In this document: positions 8,125 through 17,148 of the stretch, piece by piece
Layout: each line of letters opens with the position of its first letter
Position numbering within the stretch: the stretch's first letter is position 1
DNA from: CAYFQV01 sp964654185
Lineage (GTDB): Bacteria; Spirochaetota; Spirochaetia; DSM-27196; PWMO01
NCBI GenBank assembly: GCA_964654185.1
Contig: CAZZIE010000019.1
Location: forward strand, 1 to 41,817
Direction of reading: 5' to 3'
Length of the DNA stretch: 41,817 bases
The notes under the pieces: model-generated
Told to the model about the DNA's origin: nothing
The model's database searches: none
What the model saw: the letters and a program-made list of their open reading frames with translations, nothing else
Program-made: the position numbers and the translations under genes

Positions 8125-8976
8125 ATGACGGAGAGATCAGGACGTTCGCTGCAGGGTCGGGTTGCCCTGGTGACCGGGGCGTCGTCCGGTATCGGCAAGG
8201 CAACGGTGGAGGCACTCCTGACTGCCGGCGCGACGGTGTATGCCGCGGCCCGTCGGGTGGAACGGATGCGCGACCTCGAAGAGCGGGGCGCGAAGGTGGT
8301 ACGCCTGGACGTGACCGATCCGGCATCCATTCAAGAGGCTCTGGCGCGGGTTCGGGAACAGGACGGCGGTGTCGACATTCTGGTGAACAACGCCGGGTAC
8401 GGCTCCTACGGCGCCGTTGAGGATGTCCCGCTGGAGGAAGCGCGAAGACAGTTCGAGGTGAACGTCTTCGGTCTGGCCGAACTCACCCGGGCGGCTCTTC
8501 CGGGCATGCGCGAGAAGGGATACGGCAAGGTCGTGAACATCTCCTCGATGGGCGGCAAGATCTACACCCCCCTCGGCGCGTGGTACCACGCCACCAAGCA
8601 CGCTCTGGAGGGCCTCTCCGACTCGATGCGCTTCGAGCTCCGTCCCTTCGGGGTGGATGTGATCATCGTCGAGCCGGGGATCATTCGGAGCGAGTGGGGC
8701 GGTATTGCCCGGGAATCGGCGCTGCGCTTCTCCGGTGAATCCGCCTACGGCGACATGACCCGGAAGGTCACCGAGGTCATGGAGGGGGCCTACACACCCC
8801 GGAGCTCCTCACCTCCGGAGGTGGTGGCGCAGACGGTTCTTCGCGCCGTAACGGCGCGGCGTCCGCGGACGCGCTACGCCACCGGCAAGATGGCGCGTCT
8901 CCTCATGACCACCCGGGCGCTGCTGCCGGATCGAGTCGTTGATCGTCTGGTGGCTGGATCGTATGGTATCGGATAA
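8125..8976 (+). CDS. Short-chain dehydrogenase/reductase
   Basis: This 283-residue classical SDR has the dinucleotide-binding motif TGASSGIG (residues 17-24), LDVTD, NNAG (88-91) and the catalytic Ser140/141, Tyr154 and Lys158 in YHATK. Arg residues after the second strand (AARRVERM) suggest NADP(H) preference. The C-terminal substrate region (ITARRPRTRY-type tail) resembles SDRs annotated as oxidoreductases of unknown substrate. TGGAGGACAGGC before the ATG supplies a good ribosome binding site. It overlaps the following tetR by 14 bases, so the two form an operon controlled from 8043-8071. The substrate cannot be told from sequence; lipid- or retinol-like substrates are common among similar SDRs. 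Confidence 0.92.
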   Translation: MTERSGRSLQGRVALVTGASSGIGKATVEALLTAGATVYAAARRVERMRDLEERGAKVVRLDVTDPASIQEALARVREQDGGVDILVNNAGYGSYGAVEDVPLEEARRQFEVNVFGLAELTRAALPGMREKGYGKVVNISSMGGKIYTPLGAWYHATKHALEGLSDSMRFELRPFGVDVIIVEPGIIRSEWGGIARESALRFSGESAYGDMTRKVTEVMEGAYTPRSSSPPEVVAQTVLRAVTARRPRTRYATGKMARLLMTTRALLPDRVVDRLVAGSYGIG

Positions 8977-9724
8977 CACAGATCCGGACCCGCGCGAACG
9001 GGGCCGACGTGAGCCGGGTCCGAAGCGGGCCGCACCGGAACCGACCCGGAGCGAAGCGACGTGGCAGCGAGCCCGCAGCAGCGACAAGAAGGAGCAGCGG
9101 GTCACCGCAATCCTCGACGCAGCCGCCGACCTCTTCGCGCGACGGCCCTACGACGCCATCACAACGGAGGAGATCGCCCGGGGCGTCGGGTTCACCCGAC
9201 CCAACCTCTATCGGTACTTTCGAACCAAGGAAGAGATCTTCCTGATGCTCGTGGACATCGATCTGACGAAGTGGATAGATGAGCTGGAGCAGGAGCTCCA
9301 ACCTGCAGAGTACCGGGATCATGCCGAAGCGCTTGCCGAATTCGTCGACCGCTGGTGCCGGACGCTCTTCCGGCAGGAGAGGTTGCTCAGCCTCCTGCCG
9401 CTCATGTCGTTGTCCCTCGAGCGCAACGTGAGTGAGGCGAACCTCATCTCGTTCAAACAGTCGCTCCGGGCGAACACGGAGCGAATCGGCGTGGCGGTAG
9501 CACGGTGGCTTCCGCGGTTGCGGGGCGAGGCGTTCACCGATTTTCTCAACGTGAACCTGGCCCTCGTTGCAGGTCTGGTTCCCATGTCGCGGCGATCGGA
9601 GCTGCAGGAGCGGGTGTTGAGTCGCCCCGAGCTGGAGCACTTCAAGGTCGACTTCGAGAGGCAGTTTCGCCGGGCTCTGCGGGCTCAGCTTCGCGGCAGC
9701 CTTGCGGATTCAACGCAGGCGTAA
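8963..9724 (+). CDS. TetR-family transcriptional regulator
   Basis: The protein has 253 residues from the ATG at 8963, which overlaps the end of the SDR gene. The first 40 residues are a charged Arg/Pro/Glu-rich extension before the usual TetR N-terminus. The helix-turn-helix is at about residues 45-85: ILDAAADLFARRPYDAITTEEIA, then FTRPNLYRYFRTKEEIF. The C-terminal part is all-helical and suits ligand binding and dimerisation. Its position in an operon with the SDR, and the palindrome in that operon's promoter, suggest autorepression with induction by an SDR substrate. That link is inferred. Confidence 0.9.
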   Translation: MVSDNTDPDPRERGRREPGPKRAAPEPTRSEATWQRARSSDKKEQRVTAILDAAADLFARRPYDAITTEEIARGVGFTRPNLYRYFRTKEEIFLMLVDIDLTKWIDELEQELQPAEYRDHAEALAEFVDRWCRTLFRQERLLSLLPLMSLSLERNVSEANLISFKQSLRANTERIGVAVARWLPRLRGEAFTDFLNVNLALVAGLVPMSRRSELQERVLSRPELEHFKVDFERQFRRALRAQLRGSLADSTQA

Positions 9725-9758
9725 CAGGGCGCTGACTCTGTGGCGATAGATCAACGGG

Positions 9759-9770
9759 TATACTGAGGAT
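9759..9770 (+). promoter_or_regulatory. -10 element directly before the flavoprotein start (leaderless candidate)
   Basis: TATACT at 9759-9764 ends six bases before the ATG at 9771, so the expected transcription start coincides with the start codon. GAGGAT lies between them but only two bases from the ATG. No good -35 is visible at the usual distance. Confidence 0.5.
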
Positions 9771-11189
9771 ATGACCGAAGCACATCACGTCGACATTCTC
9801 ATCATTGGAGCGGGCGCGGCGGGACAGGCGGCAGTGGAGTCGGCGGCCGCGGCCGTCGCCGCCCACCAGGCTGACGAAGCAGGCTCGGCGCCCGCCGGGC
9901 GGGCGCCCCGTGACGCGGACCGTCCGGGGACGGACCGTCCGGGGACGGAGCCCGCGGGTGGTGCCGACCGAAGAGCCGCTCGCTCCCTGTCCATCTGCCT
10001 GGTGAGCGACGAGGACCGACTCCCGTACAAGCGGACGAAGATCTCGAAGACAATGGCGCAGGGCTTCGAAGCGGATGCCTTCGCGGTTCAGTCGGAGGAA
10101 TGGTACCGGGAGCACGGCGTCGAGTTGTTGACCGGTACCGAGGTGACGCGGATTGATCCGGAGCGGCGGATGGCCGAGCTTGGGAATGGTAAGGGATCAA
10201 TCACCTTTGAGCGATTGATCCTGGCCACCGGGGCCGGACCGCGGCTTCCGGAGGCGGAAGCCGGCGTGCGCGGACGGATTCACTGCACCCATGACATCGC
10301 CGACGTTGAAGAGCTTCGCGCCGCCGCGCTCCGCGCCGTCGCCGTGGCGCCGGCGGGTGAGACGCCTCACGCCGTCGTTCTCGGCGGCGGCGTCCTGGGG
10401 CTCGAGGTGGGACACGATCTTCATCAACTCGGTCTTCACGTCGCCGTCGTAGATCGGAACGAGCGGCCCATGCACCGAGAGTTGGACGCCTACGCCGGCG
10501 AGATCGTGATGGACCAGTGTCGCCGGCACGGTCTGGATCTCTACCTCGGAGAGACGGACTACCGGGTGGGGGCTTCGACCGGATCCCGGCCGATCGAGGT
10601 TGCCCTTCCGCGCGCCGGCGTCACAATCCGGGCGGACGTTGTTGCGGCCGCCCTGGGAGTGGTTCCGCATTCGAACCTCGCCGCCGCGGCGGGACTCGAC
10701 ACCGGCCGCGGCATTCGCGTAGATCGGGAGCTTCGAGCATCGGCCCCCGCCGTCCTTGCTGCAGGCGACTGCGCGGAGCATCCCGACGGCCGGGTCACCC
10801 ATCTGTGGCGGGACGCGCTGCGCCAGGGTGCCGTCGCCGGAGCCAACGCCGTCGCCGACATCCTTGGGCGCTCCGAGACCGAGCCGTACGTCTACGAACC
10901 CTTCCGCCTGAAGTGTGAGATCTTCGACACCTACTTCTTCTCGCTCTGTCGCCCCTCTCCTGAACAGAACGATGATTACGGCCACCGCCGCTACTACGAC
11001 GGACCGCGATACGTCCACGCCTACCTCCGCCGGGACGGGCACACCGACAGCGGAGCGGGTGTCGGCGACTCGGCGCGGGTTGCCGGTGTGATCATGGTCA
11101 ACGACAAGGAGCGCCACAGGCGCTACGAAGAGGCCATACGTGAGGGATGGACAATCCGGGAGCTCGAGGAAGCCTTCGGCCTGGCCTGA
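9771..11189 (+). CDS. FAD-dependent pyridine nucleotide-disulphide-type oxidoreductase
   Basis: The protein has 472 residues. It has an N-terminal FAD Rossmann motif GAGAAG (13-18), LATGAGPRLP (151-160), a second NAD(P)H Rossmann motif GGGVLGLE (205-212), and the FAD-closing AAGDCAE (330-336). This is the layout of rubredoxin/ferredoxin reductases and nitrite-reductase-type flavoproteins. No CXXXXC redox disulphide is visible in the first domain, so a single-electron carrier partner or direct NADH oxidase-like role is more likely than disulphide reduction. Residues about 32-72 form an Ala/Pro/Gly/Asp-rich insertion, including a 15-base tandem repeat encoding DRPGT twice, in the loop after the first Rossmann helix. 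The start lies at the predicted transcription start. The partner is unknown. Confidence 0.85.
   Translation: MTEAHHVDILIIGAGAAGQAAVESAAAAVAAHQADEAGSAPAGRAPRDADRPGTDRPGTEPAGGADRRAARSLSICLVSDEDRLPYKRTKISKTMAQGFEADAFAVQSEEWYREHGVELLTGTEVTRIDPERRMAELGNGKGSITFERLILATGAGPRLPEAEAGVRGRIHCTHDIADVEELRAAALRAVAVAPAGETPHAVVLGGGVLGLEVGHDLHQLGLHVAVVDRNERPMHRELDAYAGEIVMDQCRRHGLDLYLGETDYRVGASTGSRPIEVALPRAGVTIRADVVAAALGVVPHSNLAAAAGLDTGRGIRVDRELRASAPAVLAAGDCAEHPDGRVTHLWRDALRQGAVAGANAVADILGRSETEPYVYEPFRLKCEIFDTYFFSLCRPSPEQNDDYGHRRYYDGPRYVHAYLRRDGHTDSGAGVGDSARVAGVIMVNDKERHRRYEEAIREGWTIRELEEAFGLA
9887..9945. repeat. Palindrome and 15-base tandem repeat inside the flavoprotein insertion
   Basis: A 21-base interrupted perfect palindrome (9887-9907, arms GGCGCCCGCC / GGCGGGCGCC) is followed by two copies of CGGACCGTCCGGGGA (9916-9930, 9931-9945). 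Both lie in frame within the inserted loop. The palindrome resembles the intergenic one at 17065-17082. Confidence 0.7.
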
Positions 11190-11209
11190 TCGGCGCCTCC
11201 GGGCGGCGG

Positions 11210-13708
11210 CTAATCCGCGGCGCCGCGGACCGGTGCGTCGGAGAGTGCCACACCGCCAGAAGTTGCTGCAGGGGGCGCAACTTCGAGCTGCGCGAGTTGG
11301 CCCTTCTCGATCATCTTGAGAACCTCGTGACTCTCCGCCGGCCGGTTGAAGTGGTAGCCCTGGAGGGTCCGGCAGTGGTGCTCGTTGAAGAAGGTCCACT
11401 GGTCGGATGACTCTACGCCTTCGGCGACGATCTCCAGGTTCAGGGAGTGAGCAAGATTGATAATCGCGTTGACGATCTTCTCATTGTTGAGGGAGAAGAG
11501 CTTCGTCACGAAGGAGAGATCGATCTTGATCATGTCCGCCGGCAGTCGCGAAAGGTAGCTCAGAGAGGAGTAGCCGGTCCCGAAGTCATCGATCGCGATG
11601 GTCATGCCGGGGTAGCGCTCCTTGAGAAGGCACATCTTGTCCGTTGCCGCATCCGGCGCGCTCATGATGCAGGTCTCGGTGATCTCCAGCTTGATGTTTG
11701 CCGGATCCGCGCCGGTGCGCTCCAGGATCCGCCCAATGTTGTCGACCAGATCGCGCTGCTCGAACTGCTTCGGCGACAGGTTCACCGCCACGTAGACGTG
11801 CTCGTGGCCGGCATCATTCCATGTCTTCACGTCGCGGAAGGCTGTTTCCAGAACCCAGTTGCCCAGCGGCACAATGAGGCCGGTCTCCTCTGCCACGGGA
11901 ATGAACTTACCCGGGGGAATGCTGCCCCGGGTCGGGTGGGTCCACCGAAGAAGCGCCTCGAAGCCCTGGACGTAGCCGTCGTTGTTCACCAGGGGCTGGT
12001 AATGCAGGTAGTAGTCGCCGTGCTCGAGGGCCGAGCGAATGCCCTGCTCGAGTTCCCAGCGCTCGGTGGCCCTGGCATCCAGGGTCTCGCTGTAGAAGGA
12101 GAACTGGTTGCGCCCCGACTCCTTCGCGCTGTACATGGCGAGGTCCGCCGCCTTGGTCAGCGCATCCACGGAGTTGCCGTGGGTGGGAATAAGGGCAATG
12201 CCGATGCTCACGCCCACCGTGACCGCCGTGGCGTGAGAGTTCGCAGCTTCAAGCGTGTAGGGCCGGCGAACGGCGGCCAACAGCTTGTTTGCGACCGCCG
12301 CCGCGTCTCTGCGCTGGTGAATGTAGTGGAGCACCACGACAAACTCGTCTCCGCCGAATCGGTACACCGTATCGCTCTGTCGCAGGGCGCCCTGAAGACG
12401 CTTGCCCGTCTCCTTCAGGAGCTCATCCCCGGCATCGTGCCCAATGGTGTCGTTCACCTGCTTGAACCCGTCGAGATCCAGGAAGAGGACCGCGCCGAGC
12501 CCCTGACCGGTTGACGCCAGGGTTTCCAGAAGCGCGGCGACGTCGGAGTTGAAGAGGTCGCGGTTACCCAGCCCGGTGAGCTGATCGTGGTAGGCGAGGT
12601 GACGGAGTCGCCGCTCCGCATTCTTGCGCTGGGTGATGTCCCGAATGATGCAGGTGAGGGTTCGCCCCTTGTAGTCCTTGGAGTTTCCGAATGAGACCTC
12701 AACGGGCGCAATGCCGCGATTCTTGTGTTTCCCCAGGAGCTCAATGGTGTTCTTCAGACCGAAGGCGGCGCGGTCCTGGTCGTCCACAATGAAGTACTTC
12801 CGGAACTCCTCCTCGTGGCGGCCGTATACATCGGTGGGAAAGAGAACGCTGAAGGGCTGTCCGCGCAACTCCCGGGGGTCGTGTCCGAAGGTTGCGCGCA
12901 CCGCCGAATTGGCAAAGACGATTCCGAGATGCTCATCAATGCGAATGATCGCTTCGGTAATGGTCTCGGACAGAGCGTCGTAGTTGTCCCTGCTCTCCTT
13001 CAGCTGTTCCAGCAGGCTGTTGTGCGCTGAAAGATCGCGCATGACCAGGACCATACGGATCGACGTTCCCGTTTGATAGGATGTTACCAGCCCCTCCAGC
13101 GAGATGTGCGAACCCGTGCTGCTCCGCGCCCGAAGCAGCACAATGTCCTCCGGGCTGTACACGCGGGAAGCGCTCTCCCGCGGCCTGAGGCTCACCATGC
13201 GACCCTGAATCGCCTCCCGGTACTCCGTGTCCACCAGCTCCAGGAAGTTCGTGCTGCGGATCTCCGCCGGTTGGAAGCCGAAGGTCGATGTAAACGCCGG
13301 GTTGACGTACCGAACCGTCCCGTCGAGCATGAGCTCCACGGCAATGTCCGGGGTCTCGTGAAGGAACTCCCGGGGATTGTCCCCCTCCAGGCCCAGGCCG
13401 GGCCGGGCGTGGTGGCCCTTGATGATCTGCTCGAGGAGTTCGTCGAAGAGCGACTCGTCATGTACCGGGCCGGCGTGAGCCGATTCGCCGTTTCCGTTAG
13501 CGGCCGGACCCTTTCCGGTGGCCGCCCTGCCGGAGGGGGCCTCGTCGACGGGCGCTCCGGAGCCGTTCCCGTTTCCGCCGGCATCACCGATTGCCACGCG
13601 GTACGATTGGAGGGCCTCTCCGATCCGCCCGAGGCGCGTCTCCAGCGACCCCAGGGTTGATTCGAGCCTGTGCAAGGGTTGATCGGTGCTGCGGGGATGT
13701 GGGTTCAT
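11210..13708 (-). CDS. PAS-PAS-GGDEF-EAL cyclic-di-GMP signalling protein
   Basis: The protein has 832 residues and no transmembrane segment. Regions: an N-terminal helix (1-40), a Gly/Asn/Ala-rich linker (41-82), PAS domains at about 110-230 and 240-360, GGDEF at about 365-540 and EAL at about 548-800. The GGDEF domain has intact FGGDEF (451-456) and an RXXD inhibitory site (RQSD, 443-446). The EAL domain keeps its catalytic signature: FEALLRW (583-589), NLSPKQF, LEITET, IDDFGTG, IKID and AEGVE. Both cyclase and phosphodiesterase activities therefore look possible; the family often uses only one. The gene starts 8 bases after the kinase gene with AGAGAG as a weak ribosome binding site, so the two are probably co-transcribed and act in one pathway. 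Confidence 0.93.
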   Translation of the reverse strand: MNPHPRSTDQPLHRLESTLGSLETRLGRIGEALQSYRVAIGDAGGNGNGSGAPVDEAPSGRAATGKGPAANGNGESAHAGPVHDESLFDELLEQIIKGHHARPGLGLEGDNPREFLHETPDIAVELMLDGTVRYVNPAFTSTFGFQPAEIRSTNFLELVDTEYREAIQGRMVSLRPRESASRVYSPEDIVLLRARSSTGSHISLEGLVTSYQTGTSIRMVLVMRDLSAHNSLLEQLKESRDNYDALSETITEAIIRIDEHLGIVFANSAVRATFGHDPRELRGQPFSVLFPTDVYGRHEEEFRKYFIVDDQDRAAFGLKNTIELLGKHKNRGIAPVEVSFGNSKDYKGRTLTCIIRDITQRKNAERRLRHLAYHDQLTGLGNRDLFNSDVAALLETLASTGQGLGAVLFLDLDGFKQVNDTIGHDAGDELLKETGKRLQGALRQSDTVYRFGGDEFVVVLHYIHQRRDAAAVANKLLAAVRRPYTLEAANSHATAVTVGVSIGIALIPTHGNSVDALTKAADLAMYSAKESGRNQFSFYSETLDARATERWELEQGIRSALEHGDYYLHYQPLVNNDGYVQGFEALLRWTHPTRGSIPPGKFIPVAEETGLIVPLGNWVLETAFRDVKTWNDAGHEHVYVAVNLSPKQFEQRDLVDNIGRILERTGADPANIKLEITETCIMSAPDAATDKMCLLKERYPGMTIAIDDFGTGYSSLSYLSRLPADMIKIDLSFVTKLFSLNNEKIVNAIINLAHSLNLEIVAEGVESSDQWTFFNEHHCRTLQGYHFNRPAESHEVLKMIEKGQLAQLEVAPPAATSGGVALSDAPVRGAAD

Positions 13709-13716
13709 ACTCTCTA

Positions 13717-16026
13717 CTAAGATCGACCGCCCCGCCGTTTCGCATGAGTCGGTAACTCGGCGATCCGGTGGGGGAACCGGAGCTCGATGTGAGTCCCGTC
13801 CCGCCGGGAGATCTCCATGGTGCCTTCAATCTGCTGCGTGAGGCTGCGGACCAGGACCATTCCCAGGCCCGCAGAGGTGCCGGCAATGACGTCATCCGGG
13901 ACGCCGATCCCGGAGTCGCTGTAGTGGAGAAGGACGTCGACATCGATCTCAAGAGTGACTGATATGGTGCCGCCGCTACCGTCCGGGAAGGCGTGCTTCA
14001 GCGAGTTGGTGACTAGCTCGTTCACCAGGAGGCCCAGGGTCGAAAGCGTGCGGACCGGCAGCTGGATGTCCGGGATCTCGGTGATGACGCGAACGTTGGC
14101 GGCTGCGCTGGTGAGGCGGACCACCTCGTCTATGAGTGATGAGAGATACTCTCGTGCCGATACGGTAAGCACGTTCCCCGACCGGTACAGCTTCTCGTAG
14201 AGCACCTCCATTGCCTGGAGTCGGCTGCGGGCCTCATCGAGGGCCGCCGTTGCGGAGGGGTGCGGGCTCATCTGCGCCTGCAGCGAAAGCAGGCTCTCCA
14301 TGGAGTGCATGTTGTTCTTCACTCGGTGGTGTACTTCCCGAAGCAGGAGCTCCTTCTCCTCAAGGAGGTCCCGAATTTCCTCCTCGGCTTCCCGCCGCAC
14401 CAGGGTGTTTCCGATCATGGCCGCAGCGGAGCGCAGGAGATTGACGTCCTCCTGCTCCCAGAGGCGGGGCTCGTCGCAGACATCGAACCCGAGAAAGCCG
14501 ATCCACTCGCCCCCGCCCTCCACGGGTAGGAGGACCAGCTGCAGTATGTCCTGACCTTCGAAGAAAGGCCGGTCCTGTTCGCGGATCTCCTCCAGGCGCC
14601 GGATGAAGGCGCGGCCCCGGGAAAGCTCACCGTGAAGGGCGGGATCGAGCCTGCGGTACGGAAGATTCTGGAGCTCCGGGTTGTCGATTTGCGGCGTCAC
14701 GCCGGCGGCGCACACCTCGGCGATCTGCGACATGGTGAGCTCACCGTCGTCGCCGCGGGAGTTGCGAAAGACGTAGGCCCGGCCCGTCCCTGTGGCCGAG
14801 AGAAGGTGGCGCAACGCGTCCTGGAGGTCGCCGCGCGGATCCACCAGGACGCGGGAGGCGGCGGTTACCGCCTGCTCGTAGGCGAGGCGGCGCTCCATTC
14901 GCGCCTCCATGCGCATCTTCTCGGTGATGTCCTCGCCGGAGCTGAGAATGGTGTAGCCCTCCTCTCCATCATCCCGGGTCATAACGGTGTTGTGCCAGAG
15001 GATCGTGCGCTCTTCACCGCTCCGCGTGACCACGGGGTTCTCATGGGTCGGTCCGAGGTCGCGACCAGCAGCCAGCCCTTCAAGGACATCCCGAACCTCC
15101 GTGCGGTAGCGCTCGGGCACCGCCGTGTCGTACCAGTTGGCGCCGATGAGCTCGCCCGGCTCGTAGTCAAGGAGAGAATGCCCGCTGTCGTTAAGGAGAG
15201 CAATGGTGCCGTCCGGCTTGAGAGCGAGAATGATGGTTGCGGCGACGTTGAGGTATTGCTCGGCGCTCTCCTTGCTGCGCCGCAGGCGCTCTTCGGTCCG
15301 TCGCTGCTCGGTGATGTCACGAACGAACTCGACGACGCCGGTTACCTCTCCGGTTGTCTTGTCCTTGATTGGGTAGCTGAAGAGCTCCACGTAGTCCAGT
15401 TCTGACGCTGGAAGCGCCTTCACGACCTCCCGCTCGAGCTTCCCCGTCCGCATGCTTCGCAGGGTCGGGCAGCGCGGGCAGGGAGTGGAGCGACCGTGAA
15501 AGGCTTCGTAGCATTTCTTGCCCACCAGCGGCATGGAGTGGGCGTACCACTCCTGCATCTTCCGGTCGGTCCGTCGAATCGTGAGGTCCGCGTCGAGAAC
15601 GCTGATCCCCTCCTGGGCGGACTCCATGATGGCGTCCATGAAGACGCGTGCGTCGCCTTTCTCCGGCCTTGCGAAATCTTCGGGGAGGACGGTGTCGGGA
15701 TCGACCAGGAGGGGATCGACCAGAAGAAGGAGGGGAAGCGCCCGCTCTTCGCAGAGCTCTCGCGCCAGGCGTAACGTCCCCGCGGCCGCACCGCCGACAA
15801 GGTCCGCGACAATGCCGTCGATACTGCGTTCACTCAGGAGCGCCAGCGCCTCGACGCGATCCGTGGAGGTGAAGACGTCGACGCGGTCGGCAGGGAGGCC
15901 AAGGGGCGCCACGGAGTCCGGGCCGGGCCTTGCCGTAATGACCAGAATGCTCGAGCGCGCTCCTGGCTTCACCGGACCGTCCGTCCGGCGCTGCTGGTCC
16001 TGCATGTACTGGTGAGAGCCGCTCAC
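13717..16026 (-). CDS. Soluble PAS-PAS-GAF sensor histidine kinase (HisKA_2 type)
   Basis: The protein has 769 residues from a GTG at 16026-16024. Regions: a degenerate receiver-like domain (about 25-115, with IDGIVADL), PAS1 (about 125-245), PAS2 (about 250-370), GAF (about 385-545), then HisKA_2 with EVHHRVKNN (564-572) and an ATPase domain with VNELVTNSLKHAF and GLGMVLVRSL. PAS1 contains KKCYEAFHGRSTPCPRC (170-186), a cysteine-rich pattern seen in some PAS sensors that could hold a metal or respond to redox. The receiver-like domain lacks a convincing acidic cluster. HisKA_2 kinases signal to response regulators encoded elsewhere; here the PAS-GGDEF-EAL gene follows at once, linking the input to cyclic-di-GMP output by operon context. 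Confidence 0.9.
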   Translation of the reverse strand: MSGSHQYMQDQQRRTDGPVKPGARSSILVITARPGPDSVAPLGLPADRVDVFTSTDRVEALALLSERSIDGIVADLVGGAAAGTLRLARELCEERALPLLLLVDPLLVDPDTVLPEDFARPEKGDARVFMDAIMESAQEGISVLDADLTIRRTDRKMQEWYAHSMPLVGKKCYEAFHGRSTPCPRCPTLRSMRTGKLEREVVKALPASELDYVELFSYPIKDKTTGEVTGVVEFVRDITEQRRTEERLRRSKESAEQYLNVAATIILALKPDGTIALLNDSGHSLLDYEPGELIGANWYDTAVPERYRTEVRDVLEGLAAGRDLGPTHENPVVTRSGEERTILWHNTVMTRDDGEEGYTILSSGEDITEKMRMEARMERRLAYEQAVTAASRVLVDPRGDLQDALRHLLSATGTGRAYVFRNSRGDDGELTMSQIAEVCAAGVTPQIDNPELQNLPYRRLDPALHGELSRGRAFIRRLEEIREQDRPFFEGQDILQLVLLPVEGGGEWIGFLGFDVCDEPRLWEQEDVNLLRSAAAMIGNTLVRREAEEEIRDLLEEKELLLREVHHRVKNNMHSMESLLSLQAQMSPHPSATAALDEARSRLQAMEVLYEKLYRSGNVLTVSAREYLSSLIDEVVRLTSAAANVRVITEIPDIQLPVRTLSTLGLLVNELVTNSLKHAFPDGSGGTISVTLEIDVDVLLHYSDSGIGVPDDVIAGTSAGLGMVLVRSLTQQIEGTMEISRRDGTHIELRFPHRIAELPTHAKRRGGRS

Positions 16027-16035
16027 AGTGAGGCT

Positions 16036-16064
16036 ACAATATCATGAATGTCAAAAAATGCCAA
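16036..16064 (-). promoter_or_regulatory. Promoter of the kinase / GGDEF-EAL operon
   Basis: On the minus strand TTGGCA (16064-16059), 17 bases, then TATTGT (16041-16036). The GTG start follows nine bases later, so the mRNA leader would be at most about three bases. No ribosome binding site is visible. Confidence 0.6.
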
Positions 16065-16109
16065 TACGCAATTTGTATGAGTGCGTCTCTCAGGTTCAAC
16101 CTGCAGTAG

Positions 16110-17018
16110 TCACGACCGAAACCCGAGGAAACGCAGTCTCCGGCGGCCTCCACTCATGGAAATGTACGCCGCAAGGATTACCAGACCGGCTCCCACGAAT
16201 TCGATCCCCGACAGCCGTTCGCCCAGGAGGATCCAGCCGCCTGCAGTGGCGACGACGGGAATGCCGTTGATGAAGATCGATGCTCTTCCGGCGGGAAGGA
16301 TCTTCAAGGAGTAGTTATACGTGAGGAAGGCCCCGATCGTCGCAAAGAAGGTCAGAAAGGCGAGCGCTCCGAGGGACGTCGCCGAGATGCTCTGCCAGTC
16401 GGTGCGCCCCGCCGTCGCCAGAAAGAAGGGGAGGAGCATTGCCGAGCCGTACATGGCCTGCAGGCCCGTGATCTGTCGGGCGGTCCAATGCTTCCCCAGG
16501 CTGCGCGCAAGCACGGTGTAGAAGGCCGCCGCCACCACGGCGCCAACCATGAGGAGATTCCCCGCCACCGAGCCGGAGAGGTCCAGGTCGCCCCGGGTCC
16601 CGCCGGTAATGAGAACGACGATCCCGACAATGGAGAGGCCGATTGCCACGGCCGTCGGCATCTCCAGTTTCTCCTTGAGAGCGATCCGGGCGACGATCGC
16701 GACCGCCAGGGGCACCGCCGCAATGATGATGGAGGCCTCCGAGGCAGTGGTAAGCGTGAGGCCGTAGGTCTCGAAGATGAAGTACAACACCGGCTCGAAG
16801 GTCGCCAGAAGGATGAAGCGCCCGTGGTCGCGGAGGGTCAGCTTCGGCATGCGGCCGCGGAGCAGCACGGCAAAGACGAGGGACGCCGCGGCGAAGCGGA
16901 GGAAGACCAAAACGAAGGGCGTGAAGTCCGCCAGAGCCGCCTTCGTTGCGACGAACGAGATACCCCAGGCGAGGACGGTGAACAGCAGGGCGAGGTAGGC
17001 TTTGGTGGTGGCCTTCAT
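16110..17018 (-). CDS. EamA-family (drug/metabolite) transporter
   Basis: The protein has 302 residues from the ATG at 17018-17016, the usual length for this family. A longer in-frame start runs into the metH promoter and GC-rich sequence and is rejected. Ten hydrophobic segments form two EamA repeats; each repeat opens with the typical pattern (WGISFVATKAAL near 15-30; NLLMVGAVVAAAFYTVLARSLG near 150). The C-terminus carries ILLGERLSGIEFVGAGLVILAAY split over two segments, as in YdcZ/RhaT-like exporters. The substrate is unknown; amino acid or metabolite efflux is typical. It is divergent from metH. No strong ribosome binding site is visible. Confidence 0.9.
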   Translation of the reverse strand: MKATTKAYLALLFTVLAWGISFVATKAALADFTPFVLVFLRFAAASLVFAVLLRGRMPKLTLRDHGRFILLATFEPVLYFIFETYGLTLTTASEASIIIAAVPLAVAIVARIALKEKLEMPTAVAIGLSIVGIVVLITGGTRGDLDLSGSVAGNLLMVGAVVAAAFYTVLARSLGKHWTARQITGLQAMYGSAMLLPFFLATAGRTDWQSISATSLGALAFLTFFATIGAFLTYNYSLKILPAGRASIFINGIPVVATAGGWILLGERLSGIEFVGAGLVILAAYISMSGGRRRLRFLGFRS

Positions 17019-17064
17019 CTGGGTTGGATTTTCCACGCCTGGGCGGGGAGGGGCAAGCAGCCCC

Positions 17065-17082
17065 GGCGCCCGGGCGGGCGCC
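17065..17082. repeat. GC palindrome in the EamA-metH intergenic region
   Basis: Arms GGCGCCCG and CGGGCGCC are separated by GG. It resembles the larger palindrome within the flavoprotein gene (9887-9907). It may form a hairpin in the EamA leader; the function is unknown. Confidence 0.5.
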
Positions 17083-17111
17083 GACGGGTCCGGTGCCCCG
17101 GGTGGGCGCCT

Positions 17112-17140
17112 TTGCTGAAGGGCGGCGACATCGCTATACT
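17112..17140 (+). promoter_or_regulatory. metH promoter, leaderless geometry
   Basis: TTGCTG (17112-17117), a 17-base spacer and TATACT (17135-17140) precede the ATG at 17149 by only eight bases. There is no room for a ribosome binding site, or for a cobalamin or SAM riboswitch, in the transcript. Confidence 0.65.
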
Positions 17141-17148
17141 CGGCCACT

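Noticed and set aside
17019..17148. Cobalamin or SAM riboswitch before metH
   Set aside because: The predicted transcription start is at the start codon, and no riboswitch-like conserved boxes are visible in the gap.
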